The position numbers and the translations under genes are program-made. A stretch of 64,000 nucleotides of DNA from Plumapathes pennacea (lineage: Eukaryota; Cnidaria; Anthozoa; Antipatharia; Myriopathidae). Shown here in pieces: positions 23,616 through 35,280 of the stretch. The DNA is taken from the NCBI GenBank assembly GCA_964036295.1, contig OZ038467.1, positions 21,518,170-21,582,169 on the forward strand. Reading direction: 5' to 3'. The notes beneath the pieces were generated by a model, which was not told where the DNA came from, did not search any database, and saw nothing but the letters and a program-made list of their open reading frames with translations. Positions within the stretch are counted from its first letter, which is position 1; each line of letters opens with the position of its first letter.

Positions 23616-23633
23616 AGCTATCAACAATTAATC

Positions 23634-23636
<3 letters not shown>

Positions 23637-23676
<40 letters not shown>

Positions 23677-23677
23677 C
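23637..23677. repeat. (TCAA)n microsatellite
   Basis: About ten TCAA units just upstream of the first exon of the minus-strand gene. Confidence 0.9.
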
Positions 23678-23679
23678 CG

Positions 23680-24820
23680 AATTCCCGAGGTGGTCGCTTG
23701 CGCGGGGAGCTTCGACTGTATATACATATATATCTCATCGGTCAACAGGAGATTTATTACACGACTTTGTGATCATTGAAAACTGCACCGATCGGCAAAA
23801 CTTTATGCCGTGCGTAAATCGTAAACAAGAAACTCCAGAGTACAAATCTTGCAAGCTTAGGGCGTACACTTTTCTTTTATTTACGTGAACAAAAACGTCA
23901 TAGAAAAATGTACAGGAGAAATAAAGACAAGAACTGTAATTTGCCCGGATGCATCACAAGTCTACGAAAATTGACCAGTCTTACTATGTACTGTCGAAGA
24001 AAACGAACAATGAAACGGGAATCCTGACCCGCTACTCGGCTCGCTCAATACGCATCTCGGCAAAATTCGTGAATTCAAAACTCGGTGGCCGGTAACCACC
24101 GCCACCGTTTTGAAAACTAGTAGTCCTAGTGTATGAGTCCCCCCTGCACGAGGAAGCTTTGTTGGAACGACCAGCAATTAAACTGATTTACATCTTTTGG
24201 ATCGCGCGAGAAATTAGAGAATTCAGGACTGAAAGACTGCTGACTTGCATATCTTTCGCTTAACAGCTTTGAAGAAGACAATGTCGAGGCGAGTTACGAG
24301 AAAGTCTTTCCGACTGCATTAACTTCCCCATGCTACTTAGTTCCGCAGAACTCAACCAGTTATCCTCTTCGCGGCCATTCACAAATCAACAAGAAGAATT
24401 CGAACTACAAAAACTTTTTAGCTGCAGACGTCAAAAGTGCATATGCTCATCAAATGCCAAGTCTTTAAGCGGTACGTCGTCATACATTCAACTTACCTTA
24501 ATCAGAGGCAACAGTTTCAAGCTGGCTATATAGTTTTCTGTCAGTGCAATTTAAAACCCACGACTGTCGCTTTTAATCAAACGTTGTGTCTGAATATATA
24601 TTCCGCGCGGGTCCGACCGTGAACTGCGTGGGAACTGACTCCCCCGGTGGCAGAAACATTTTCAGTTCAGTATTTGCATACGAGCATTTAGGTTTTTTCC
24701 AGCAATACATAAGCCGGTCATATAAAACCCAGCGGCAGTGACTAACAGTTTTACTTACTGTTGTTATTCATGGCTATTTTATAATAACATAGAAATATCG
24801 TCTCATCACTTGTAATGCTA
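23680..24820. other. Spacer, nothing recognised
   Basis: No supported exon or clear repeat. The strip nearest 23.7 kb is probably the promoter side of the minus-strand gene. Confidence 0.4.
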
Positions 24821-24824
24821 AACA

Positions 24825-25090
24825 CAATTGACATTGGCGGCGTAAGAACTCAGTTTTCCATCGGCATAGTTTCCAGTTCCAAGTTTTTTGCTCGCTCCAT
24901 TGTCTCGCCTAAACCTTTAGGCGAGACAGTAGCGCGACGTCACTGCATTCCAGACATATTCCAGCACTGATTTCTCGGGCCTCGGGAATGCATGTGATGG
25001 CCGTCTCGCTTTGCGTCTTCTACCTTCATTATTGAGCTCATTATTGCTAACCCAAATTACGCACGGCCACTCGGAGACAACCTTCAAGCT
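24825..25090. repeat. Direct duplicate, copy 1
   Basis: The segment with GGCGGCGTAA, TTTCCATCGGCA, CCTAAACCTTTAGGCGAGAC, GACGTCACTGCA and AACCCAAATTACGCAC is repeated in order at 25272-25475. The core CCTAAACCTTTAGG is itself a palindrome. Confidence 0.85.
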
Positions 25091-25159
25091 ACTCACTGTC
25101 CTCTCCGCCAGTTTTATACGATTCTCCTTACATTTTTTTACACTGACACAACATAAGTA

Positions 25160-25206
25160 CCAGATCAGTTGGAAAGTTATTTATTTATTTATTTATTTAT
25201 TTATTG
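25160..25206. repeat. (ATTT)n microsatellite
   Basis: About eight ATTT units between the two copies of the direct duplicate. Confidence 0.9.
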
Positions 25207-25271
25207 CAAGAGTGAGTAACAGCTGCTTTATTTAGTGCTGTTTATACCAGAAATATTGTAATTTCTAATGC

Positions 25272-25475
25272 TAAACACGTTCACACTGGCGGCGTAATAA
25301 ATCAGCTTTCCATCGGCACCATTTCCAGTTCCAGCCTAAACCTTTAGGCGAGACAATAGCTTGACGTCACTGCACGCAGTCAAAATGGCCGTCTCCATTT
25401 GCGTCTTAACTCGCTTCTTTTGCGCCATTTCAGCTCATTATTGATAACCCAAATTACACACAGCCACTCGGACAA
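25272..25475. repeat. Direct duplicate, copy 2
   Basis: The shorter, diverged second copy of 24825-25090, about 440 bp downstream. Confidence 0.85.
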
Positions 25476-26532
25476 TCATTAACACACCTCCGGCTTTATT
25501 ATTCTTATTCTTATTCCCACTTTAATTTCAACTTCTCAACAGTGACGTCACACATTCTTATCATCATCACTTCAATGTGTCCAAACCATCCATTCCCCCT
25601 TCACCAAAACCACTCCAAACGCTTCACTGGTACGCCAGGCTTACTGCCCACAGTTCCCCCCCCCCCCCCTAAACTACGCTCACGAACCGCCAAATCTGCC
25701 CCAAACTTTACTCGCCCCAGCTCTCACCCGGCCCACTCTGTGTGTGTCTGCGATCACGGACAGCGGTTAACACTCCTCAAGCATCGCCACGAACCCTACA
25801 TGCCAACTGTTTGCCACTCAAGTCTCTCCAACAGTCGACTCCAGTACACTCTCCAATGACAGGTATTGTAAAATGGAACTTTTACTTCAGCTACAACTCA
25901 AACTGGCGCTGCGATCGATCAACAACAATACATTACTCCTCTTCAGCCCCCGACAATTCGTACTATCGTGGCTTAAGACATGAGACACGAGCCAAGACTA
26001 GTGCAACTGATATTTAATGATCACTACATTCCTCCCTTATTTCACATGAGTTCATATATTGCATATTTCAATCTTATTACTTGTGATTTGTATATGATAT
26101 TTAAAAACACAATTATTGGTCTTGCAGTGTTCCTTGCTGTATATTATGTCATAGCAACTGCATAATTAAGCTTCCTCACTGTACACTTAATATCTGTGAG
26201 GCTAGCCCAGTCTGTAAAAAATTGTGCCTTTACTATCTTTACTATAAATGGTATCTCCGAGAAAGATCTTGGTCTATATTTAATCCCAGGAAATTGGTGT
26301 TAGTGACCTGTCATTAATTCTCAGATTAATGTTATTGGCCATCTTGGCTGTAAGCCAGTTTGATACTTTGCAAAGTTCCTGGTTTTTGATTTCACACAAT
26401 GTGAAATAAACTGACATTGTCATAGCAACTGCATGAGTTGCTTCATCACATGTACACCTAATCTTGAATTAACTGCAACAAAAGAAAAACTAACTCCAAC
26501 AATCTTTTCACTTGTAGCACTACTTTACTTGG
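25476..26532. other. Spacer downstream of the recombinase gene
   Basis: A Pro/Ser/Thr-rich plus frame at 25542-25859 has no splice or family support. Nothing else is seen. Confidence 0.4.
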
Positions 26533-29500
26533 CTAGTCCTCGGTGGGATCCATTTTTCTTTTCTTCCTTGGTGAAACCACGGATTCGTAGATGTCACACT
26601 TGGGACTTCGCAACTTGTATGCCCTGCTCTCTGCATCGTATGCAATGTCAATTGGCCATATCAAGCTGTTCACGGATTCTACCCAGGGCCGACAGCTGGT
26701 AATTTTCAACCTGAAGCAGTCTTCTTCTACCTCTTGGAAATCGGCCAGGATTGCCTCATCTCTGCCTGTGGAGAATCGAATAACTTTGGCAATGAAGATC
26801 ACTGGATCCTGGCTGGTACTCTGTGGATCGACTAAGGCGACCAAATCTCCAACAGTTGGTTGAAGTTCATGTTCATCTTCGCTGTCTGACGTTGGGTGGC
26901 TGCTGTCACCTGGCTTGCCTGGCTTGTCTGTATTGATGCAGTCACCAAACAATTCATTCCCTGCCGACTGCGACAGAACTCCAAGTGCTTGCTCTGATCT
27001 CGCTGCATTTGTGAGATCCACGTAGCATTTCTCCTGTGTCTCTCTGGAGTGACGCATGACTCGAGAAAGGCTGTTGCGAAATGCCTCGTTGGCACAGAGC
27101 TCTGGGTCGGCGATGAACTTTGTTGCGATTGCGTGTCTTATACTGTTGGCAGCACCCCTCTTCCCGGTCCCGGACTCGATGATTTGACTAAGGTACTTGG
27201 AGAAGGCAGAAGCTGATCCAAATTCTTGGCCCCTGGAGTTGACAAAATAGTAAGCATGATCACTCCCCAGCAGCAACTTTTGGCGGAACTTTCCGGCATA
27301 CTGCCTGAGGTAATATGCAATCGGACTGCTGTATGCCACTGGGACTTTAAAAGGGCCATAAGTTTTGTCTGTCTTGTATCGGGTCAACAGCAGTTCTATC
27401 GAGCCGTCGTCATAAAATGCAATTACATTCTCCCGTTCTGGGGGGCCCACCGGAACGATGTCACCAGCTGGGCAGTCTTCCTCCACTACAAGTGTGCGCA
27501 CCTCGTGTGCCCTCGGGACAAAATGCAGGTACACCAGCAGCAGCACCAAATCGTGTAGTTTGCGTGCCTTTTGAAGGGTGTTTCTCTCCTCTTCGAATGA
27601 GGACTTTAGCTCTCTGCACAGTTCCAAGATTTCTGCGTAGATCAGGTTCTGTTTGGGCTTACACCCCACCTCCTCCCTGTCCTTCACCTTGTCAAGGCGG
27701 GCCGCCTTTTCGCACTGAAGTCGCATGTTTCTCAAGGCAGCGAGGGGCTCTGACTGGTCTCGTTCGTGGGCCGGTGTGTCTCTCAGGATGAACAGCAGAC
27801 CTTTCTCCAAGCCATGGATGTTACGACTGATTGTGACTGCCTTCAGGTGACAGACTTCTGTCAAGTACGTGGCATAGTCCTCCAGGAGGGGCCTATTCTC
27901 AAGGTGGCTAAGTTTGGGCTCCAGGCAACGACAGTGCTTGATGTAGTAGAAATACATCTTGAGACGCTCGATGATTTTGTCCATGGTCGGTTGTGCAAGG
28001 CCTGGTCCTCTTCTCCTGCCCTCAAAGTTTGCAGTATAGAAGTGAGTTAACTCTATGAGGTCTCTTTTCAGGGACAAAGACATCTCCTTGTCCGGTATGG
28101 TGTGTCCGATACGTGATTTGGGCTTGCTTTCTGGTGATGGACTCACAGGAGTGTCTGCAATCTCATCCTCCAAATCACTCTGGCGATCGTCTTCGTTGCT
28201 CTGTTGCTCAATTCCTTCCAATTGACTGTCCAACTGGTAGCAGGGTGGGGATTTTGGACTTCCACAGGCTACTTGTTGCGCCGGTGGTTACGGCAACTGC
28301 AGTGCTGTTGCTGTGGAGGGAATTCTCCAGGGCTCTCCGACAGTTGGCAGCAGCATGGCTGGAGTACTGGCAGAAACTGTGCTGTAACCCATACTGTTGA
28401 ACCCCGGGTTAGTTGCAACTGCACGAATGCGGAGGTCAGGCAATCTATCTCTGCTTCGGTCAAGTAACTGTTGTGCATGTTTTGGCTTTACCAGGAAAAA
28501 GGGTTTCCCTTTCTCTTCTGGGACAATGCACTTTAAAATTGCGTGTTCTTTGTCGGTGCATCTCAACTTTGCAATCTCTAGTCGGTGAACCCAGCCACTT
28601 AAAGTGCCTCTCGGTAAGTTTTGTAAATTGTGTGCTCTCAGCTGGTTAAAACAGACGTACGGCCCATCCTCTCGACAAATTTCTACGAGTCCGGGGAACA
28701 GGGGTGACGGAATTATCTGGAATTCCTGAAAATTGATTAAAAATATGTATATGGTTGGTATTGAAACACGAATAGACTGCATATAATGACATTATTATTA
28801 TAACATTGTTATACTGTAGCAGTTATTACTATTGTTTTCTGTTGTTTACTAGTACGTATTTCGATGAATCCAGTGCAGTCACTCAGCTAAATTTCCAATT
28901 ATTTTAAACATCACCAAAAAAAAAACAGATCTTGTATTTCCACTGAGCCCCGGCAATCTTACAATTTGATATAAGGAGGAATAAATAATTTATTGTATTG
29001 TATTTAATAATGACTACAACTTTAGATTTTCAATCCTAGCCAATGATACATGAAATGACTGACAATTCAGTCATCCTGTTGATCGAATGAATTTGCAGAT
29101 AAATCCTTGTTGGACAAGAATGGTAAAGTGTGACATCATTTTGCAAAACTTTCACATTCGAACCTCTAGACCACACCATGCAATTTTCACAGCTGATGAG
29201 CCAATTTTTTGTGTGTGAACATTTTTCAGTTTTTTTTTATCTGTTGAATTTTAATATATTTTTTTAATTTTTTATTCTTATTTTTTATTTATATTTTTCT
29301 ATGGCAGCAATGTTTTTAACATACATTTTGTCATTTTGTGTCAGACGTGTGGGTGTGTAAATGAGAAGGATTTTTTTCTTTAATTTTTTTTTTGGGGGGG
29401 GGGGGGAGAAGGAGTGAATTAAATCCACGATTTCAGAACATTATATTTTTATGATGTCATCACTTTACCACTCCATGACATTGACATTGGGGGGTGGATT

Positions 29501-29965
29501 GGGTGCGTTAAAAGTGTCGCTAAGAAATATAGTTCAAATGGGTTTTTTTTTTCTAATTGCCTTGGGTACGTTTTAAAGTTGTGTGCTGGTTCTTCTAAAC
29601 CCTGGTGAAAGGGCTTTGCTTGATAGCGTCAATGTGCAGTGCGCTGTGATTGGTTGGATCGCCCGTTGTGAGAGCGCTACGGTTAACTGTTGCGAGCGCT
29701 TCGTTCGTTCGCTGTCACTTGATGACGTCGTCATTTGTGCGAAAAATAAACCGATCTCGTAGTGAGGAAATTGACACTGACTAACCTCTCGTGGCAGCAT
29801 TTTCTCTTCTTTGATCACGGCTGGTTCTGGGCGGCCCGTTTCGCCTGAATATTCGACAAAGAATTTCTAGTTAAGCCATGGCGGGACATGTAACATGTGT
29901 AAATTCCTGAGAGCTCAGTTAGAACACTTACCGTGGCTACAATCTCCTTCTCCGGCTGGATTCAT
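26533..29965 (-). CDS. Crypton-like tyrosine recombinase, three exons, one in-frame stop
   Basis: Exon 1 (29932-29965, ATG), exon 2 (29786-29844) and exon 3 (26533-28725) join in phase to about 760 codons. The first 190 or so residues include RAHNLQNLPRGTLSGWVHRL and a Lys-rich segment, perhaps a DNA-binding module. The catalytic region has the tyrosine-recombinase quartet: Arg in PRAHEVRTL, Arg in NSIRHAIATKF (box II, Asn for the usual first His), His in VMRHSRETQ and Tyr in EKCYVDL. After it come an acidic linker, a GDLVALVD...VIFIAKVIRF small beta module and a basic tail ending KKRKMDP. A TAA at 28288-28290 lies in frame between the N-terminal part and the catalytic part. It is a true nonsense change or sits in a short unrecognised intron whose acceptor could be ACCCTGCTACCAG near 28234. 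Such enzymes move Crypton elements by strand exchange; introns hint at a domesticated copy. Confidence 0.75.
28782..29760. other. Intron 2 of the recombinase gene
   Basis: AT-rich with long T runs and a G10-11 tract near 29394-29406. No other exon is evident. Confidence 0.55.
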
Positions 29966-31930
29966 CGTGTCCTTCTGAGCGCGTGTTGTCGACTTGAATG
30001 CTCAGAGCGCAATCAGTTCAGCGCTTTTACGGGGCTCGATTTGCGAGCTAAGAGCCGGAACCGGTGAATAAGGGTGGGTTTAGGGAGGTGAACGGGCGAT
30101 TTCAATGAGTTGTGGGGGTTAAAAAGGGCGCTCGAAGAAGCGCTCTCAACTTCCGGTTCCACAGGCGTGTGTGCGAGCGGGTGGCGGTCACTCGCGTACC
30201 CAAAAGAAAGAAGGAAAGATTGCTACCTAGCATAAACACACACGGAAAAAAAGAGAAAGACTTCCTCCCTCCCATCTTTTTAATATCATATTTTTTGAAA
30301 ACCTCGGAGGCGCATGAAGCGCTGTCACTTCCGGTCGTGTGTGCGGGGGCCCGAGGGATCGCCAGCCATTCGCCAACCGCCCCAAAAGAAAGAAGGAAAG
30401 ATTGTTAGCATAGACACACAAGAGAAAAGATGATCGCTTCCTGCGATCTTTTAAAAATACACCATCTTTTAAATGCTTGCAAGCTTTTGTTTACCCGGTC
30501 AGCGGTGTGTTGACACGCGCAGGCTCATTGCCATTGTTATTGTCGCACTTTCAATTCAGTGAATTGTACAGTGCCTCCTTCTGACACCCTTATTTCGCCC
30601 TTAAATCAACCGTTCCTTCCACGGGAACAGCGCAGGACGCTTCCTCTGAGACAGAGCTATCGTGTGTACTGTTTTTCCGGACGTTTTGACGACGGGCAAA
30701 GCGGCTGAGATGCGCATAAAGGTTAGCTTCATTCGGCCTATAACACGACGTATTCGGCAAAATGTTTTCAAACCTTCGGAACTTATACTCTCCTGTTTAT
30801 TTTAGACAAGGAAAGACCAAGATTATTTGTGTTTACAAAACTCAATCTTAGCGTACGCGCGGTGAAGTGGCAAGTAGACGATTTCGTATGGCGTTTAAAT
30901 TTCAAAATGCTCCCGTGATTTCGTGATTTCATTTTTCAGGGCCAATTTATTATCCAGCTACGTCGCTGCTTGTGATCTCAGAAGCGGCCTGTCCAGGTGA
31001 GGTTTAGTTAACAAATAGAACAGCTTCAAGCGTGCTCCGTTCAGAAATATTAAAAGCACGAGCTTCGAAAGAAGTGTAGGGAGAATTGAAACGCGTAGTC
31101 GAGCCAAAGTACCTAATTCTTAAGTGTTCTTGCTTTATTTGTGATCGGAGCACCGAGTTGAAGCTGTTCTACTTGTTTTATAACATAGAACTTCTCAGTT
31201 TGTTAGAGAAATGCCTTCATTTATTTTATATGTCGGGATCAGAGTTGTGATCGAAAAAGAATTCTCCCAACTCCCACGCAAAATGGTTTCCGATTTGACC
31301 TGGTTTCTTGCTGCTTTTACCAAACTTGACTGTTTCATCGGACAGTTATCACAGCACAAATTGACGACTGAAAATTTTTGTTCATGGATTGGAGAGAATT
31401 TCCAAGCCATTGAGATTCATTGTAGTCAACAAACCAGTTTCGGTGAGATAAAGTTTGAACTGAACTGAATATTTATTTAAACACGGTATCTTTTCACATT
31501 ACTAAATTTCACAAATGTAGCAACAGTGCTCTACCAGAGAGCTGTGTGTTAAGCAAACTATTTACAAGTAGTTATAAATAAGAGTAACTATTAGAGTATT
31601 TATTACAAATCAAGTTCTCTATAAAATTGTTTGTGGATAAATGACTTCTTGTTGAACGAATAACAATCCTATATATGTTTTATTCTTAGTATTGTGTTCC
31701 TTTATGTACAGGCAATGTGCAAATCCCTGTTTATGACCCAGCTAACACAGATGGATTTTAATGTTTCACTTACTAGAACTGACACAAAATTAAGTTTCCT
31801 GTATTCAATATCTATATAATAATATGCCTGTTCGTGTGTAACACTCTTCCCTAAACAACAGTTCAAAAATCTATACTTTATAAAAAGCTATAGATAGTAA
31901 ATCTACAAGAGTATTAATAGCATTTTCATT
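29966..31930. other. Spacer with possible divergent promoter
   Basis: GC-richer DNA upstream of the recombinase ATG. GCGC- and CCGGTTC-type words around 30000-30180 and 30310-30400 form a rough direct repeat that includes AAAGAAAGAAGGAAAGATTG twice (30203 and 30387). A short non-coding exon at about 30939-31000 (CAG before, GTGAGG after) is possible. UROS exon 1 was not found here. Confidence 0.4.
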
Positions 31931-31934
31931 TCAG

Positions 31935-32637
31935 GAATTTTTGGCCAATGGATACACCCCCCTCCTACATCAATCCCAGCTCTTGCCTTCCAGTTCACCA
32001 AGCAGAAAGAGTTGTGTGAAATTCTTAAACAGCCACATGAATATGGGGGTGAGCAATTGGTTGGTCACTTGTGTGTGATCAACTTCAATTTTCTCCTTCA
32101 GTCTTGATACAGTTCAAATACATGTATTTATTATATAGTGTGGAGAATTTGTCACTTGATAGCTAAAACTGTGGAATACTGCTCGTACATTTGGTCCCCA
32201 GTATTTTGAGCTCTCAAGGGAAGCGAGAAATAGTTCAAGATAGTGGGGCATTGAGATATTGGGAGTCTTCCAAGGGAAATTTCTACCTAAGTCATTTTCA
32301 AAGGAAATCAGATTCTGTTTGAGACAGCAGGGTTGCACTGTATAATCACTACTCTCACTACTTCACACATAAATTTTTTTCTTTTCCTTTTTTTTTTTTT
32401 CGATATTGTTCAGGAGTGAAAATCTCAATATTAAGAAATATTAACTACATGTAGTACAAATATTATATTGTTTACATGTGTTTTATGGAAATATTTTACA
32501 TTAAATTTGGCTTTACGTAGTAATTCAGTGATCTTGTGACATTTGATTCTTGTCTGTGTTAACAGGTCTCATTCTTACCAGCCAAAGAGCTGTGGATGCA
32601 TTACAGAAAGTCATCTTAGAATTCCTTTCAGAAACCA
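31935..32637 (+). pseudogene. UROS: Uroporphyrinogen-III synthase fragment, frameshifted
   Basis: UROS closes hydroxymethylbilane to uroporphyrinogen III in haem synthesis. Two exons, 31935-32048 and 32566-32637, join in phase through a Gly codon. They give EFLANGYTPLL, then after a one-base frame change IPALAFQFTKQKELCEILKQ and PHEYGG, and finally LILTSQRAVDALQKVILEFL. The block PxYGGLI-TS-RAV is the family signature around the active-site cleft. The frame break lies in the C- and T-rich run near 31962-31980. The starting exon and the whole second half of the enzyme (about 150 residues) are missing. The donor at the end (GTTGAG) is poor, and a TGA follows at once. Most likely a decayed partial duplicate; a base error at the C run cannot be excluded. 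Confidence 0.8.
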
Positions 32638-32879
32638 GTTGAGTAAACTATATGTATGTACTAGACATATGAAACACACCCTTCAAGCTGTGTCTCAAGA
32701 AGTAACAAATATCATGCTGTAGCTCACCCTTCCCTTCTTTGATTACTACTGAATGTGCTGCAGTATGAAATTAGTTATGTCTGTGTATATAATACACGAC
32801 TTGCTCAGAAAAAAGCCAAGCTGCAAAGAGAATTTCATGCATTCTGTATGGTTGAATTAACGGTATTCTATTTTCCAAA

Positions 32880-33145
32880 GCAGTGGTACACATTTCAATC
32901 CTCGAAATGAGAAGAATGGGCAGGCGACTCGAGACTGGTCGGCTTACAGGCAACATAGACTTCAACGACAGGGATGCCACCTCTGTATGGGGGGTCTCTG
33001 CCGCCAAGTTGCATTTGCATTTACTCCGGCGGGAGGGTGCCATCCTCGCAAAGGACTTCATGCAGCATCCAAGATCTCTTCGCTGAGGGGTGATTCCCAC
33101 CCATTTAACTCATTGAGAGGGTTGTTATGGGTACCATTTGCAGTT
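32880..33145. repeat. Dispersed repeat, copy 2
   Basis: Matches 8780-9055 in order and orientation (AATGAGAAGAATGGGCAGG near 32907; CCCATTTAACTCATTGAGAG near 33098). The ends are GCAGTGGTA and GTACCATTTGC, so the right terminal inversion has decayed. Confidence 0.75.
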
Positions 33146-33436
33146 GACACAACAAAAACAGTAGTGCGCATGAGCAGGTACTTATTTGTAGGCAGTTATT
33201 TGAAGGTGATTTAGCAGTCCCTCGGCCAGCCAATCGAAAGAAAGGAAAATTGTATTGAATGATAATTTTGAATGTTTGGAGGTGCATTACTCCTGATTAC
33301 TTTAGAGGTGAAAGTTTTTAATGGAAAATTTTGGTATTGTTCATACAGTTAAAAAATGGGACCACTAATCAAACTACAGGGCTATATTTACAATCCTGTG
33401 GTTAAACACTCCAAAATTTGTACATCTCCAACCCAG

Positions 33437-33576
33437 GGTTGTGTCTGTTGAGGAACGCAAGTTTGATGCAGAACACCGGCAAGCTGGAGGGTGTTGGCTA
33501 CCCTGCAAGTGATATCACGCCCTATCATGATCCTCCCACCTTCGAAGAGGCGGCCTGCCAGAAAACCAATTACTGA
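33437..33576 (+). CDS. Possible exon of an unknown gene
   Basis: After a CTCCAACCCAG acceptor a frame runs to TGA at 33574: GLCLLRNASLMQNTGKLEGV, then GYPASDITPYHDPPTFEEAA. The composition is protein-like, and reading on past the TGA gives RKPNRWTNHNRWLRKAV up to a GTTAGT donor near 33662. It may be an exon with an in-frame stop belonging to the same lost gene as the terminal exon at 34.36 kb. Family not recognised. Confidence 0.3.
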
Positions 33577-33659
33577 GAAGTCTACAGGAAACCTAACCGG
33601 TGGACCAACCACAACCGATGGCTCCGGAAAGCAGTCGGATCAGAGAGGGGTCTTCCCTT

Positions 33660-34290
33660 TGGTTAGTAAGTGTCCCCCTTATTTTTTTTGAGTAAGGGTC
33701 TCCCTTTAGGTTTTTTGAGTAAGGGTCCCACCTTAAGTTTGTTAAGTAATGGTCCCCCCTTTGGTTTTTTGGTAAGGGTCCCCCTATAAGTTTTTAAGTA
33801 AGGTCCCCCCTTTGCTTTTTTTAAGTAAGGGTCCCCCCTAAAGTTTTTCAAGTAAGTGTCCCCCCTTAGATTTTTTTATGTAAGGGTCCCTTTTAAGTTT
33901 TTTAAGTAAGGCCCCCCCTTACATGTCTTAAGTAAGGGTCCCTCTTAGGTTTTTTAAGTAAGGGTCCCCCCTTAGGCTTTTTGATTAAGGGTCCCCCTAA
34001 GGTTTTTTAGGTGAGGGTCCCCCTTAGGTTTTCTAAGTAAGGCCCCCCCTTTAGGTTTTTTTAAGTAAGAGTCCCCCTTTAAGTTTTTGGGTAAGGGTTT
34101 TCCCCTTAGGTTTTTTAAGTAAGCATCCCTCCTTAGGTTTTTTAAATAGGGGTCCCTTTTTTGGTATCTGAAGTAAGGTTCCCCCCTTAGGTTTTTTGAA
34201 TATACTTCCCTCTGAGATAATTTAAGTAAGGGTTCCCCATTAGGTTATTTAAGTAATGGTCCCCCTTACTTAAATTTTAGGCGTTTTATT
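33660..34290. repeat. Minisatellite GTAAGGGTCCCCC family, array 2
   Basis: About 23 units of 23-27 bp with GTAAGGGTCCCCCCTTAGG-type cores and T-rich spacers. It is the expanded counterpart of array 1 and ends in the same unique sequence. Confidence 0.9.
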
Positions 34291-34359
34291 CAGGGATGAG
34301 GACCTATTTTCTGAGTTTTATGGTAGGCTAATAAGAACAATGTTCCTTGTCCTCTGCAG

Positions 34360-34555
34360 AGTTCAAACAGCACTAGAAGTTTCTGCATACAGAAGGATCC
34401 CAAGGAAGTTGAGGACACAAAGTTTGTGGATTTGGACTTCATCAAGAATTTTTTAGCTGGAAAAACACTGTGGCCTTGGAATGAACTTTCGTTGTTTTTC
34501 GTTATGGAGCATTCACAAAATGGAGTCAGGTTAGAGAATTTCAGCATGTTATTGT
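34360..34555 (+). pseudogene. Small terminal exon, copy 2, frameshifted
   Basis: Identical to copy 1 through DPKEVEDTKFVDLDFIK. Loss of one base in the GCTGGCAAAAAC word then shifts the frame, and it runs on to a TGA at about 34555. The upstream acceptor is kept. Confidence 0.55.
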
Positions 34556-34920
34556 GATGTAAGAGTTGATTTTGTTGTTTGGTTGAGTCTGTCCAAAATA
34601 CTGTATGTTTACAGAGGTTATACCTGAGATTATGTTGCTTTCCATTTGTTTACAATTTTTTTAGACAAACACCTTGCTTGAACAATTACTTGCACATTGC
34701 TTTAGTGAGGGGAATATAGACAGCCTGAAAATCAAACTTTAGGGTTTCACTGATGGTCAAATTTTCCATATGAAATTAATTGTTTGAGTTAGAACATGGT
34801 TAGTGTAAAATATGTTTTGGCCACTTTTCATTGAGTTCTGACAAGAGAATTATTTTTCTAACAAAGTATGTGACATCAAAAATTATTCAGACTGAAGGGG
34901 GAGAGTATAAGGTTCTGCTC

Positions 34921-35280
34921 GCAGGGCAAAGTTCCAAAATAACCCACCCCACCAGATTTTTTTACCAATCTATTTACTCATAAGACTCGTTTGACTAATA
35001 AACCTTCAGTTTTATTTGGTTTAAAAGTGCCATGGAGCTGTTCTGCCATTGATTTGGCTCTTCTGTCAAATTGGCCAATTTCAACATGTGAGCAGCAATT
35101 CGGTAAAATTTTGTATTGACTTTGCAATTATTATATTCCTCAAGCTTAGTACAACTCTTTCGATTTTGTACATGCAGTATTAAATCAGTTTCTTACACAC
35201 GTTTAATAATTATTGTTACCTTGGGTGCAGTAATAGTACTCGGTTCCAAGGTCTCGTTAGGACACTTTGTACTGGATCAT
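34921..35280. other. Spacer, nothing recognised
   Basis: AT-rich, no exon seen. Confidence 0.4.

Larger units (their letters stand above)
33660..34920. repeat. Duplicated block, copy 2
   Basis: Same order as 20929-21885: minisatellite, ATTCAGGGATGAGGACCTAT, TCCTCTGCAG acceptor, exon, and about 480 bp of 3' sequence with only scattered differences. Confidence 0.9.

Noticed and set aside
27226..27791. Plus-strand frames over 27.2-27.8 kb as genes
   Set aside because: They are antisense shadows of the recombinase catalytic region.
31211..31468. 85-codon plus frame as the first exon of UROS
   Set aside because: Its translation does not resemble the UROS N-terminus and it has no donor in a suitable phase.
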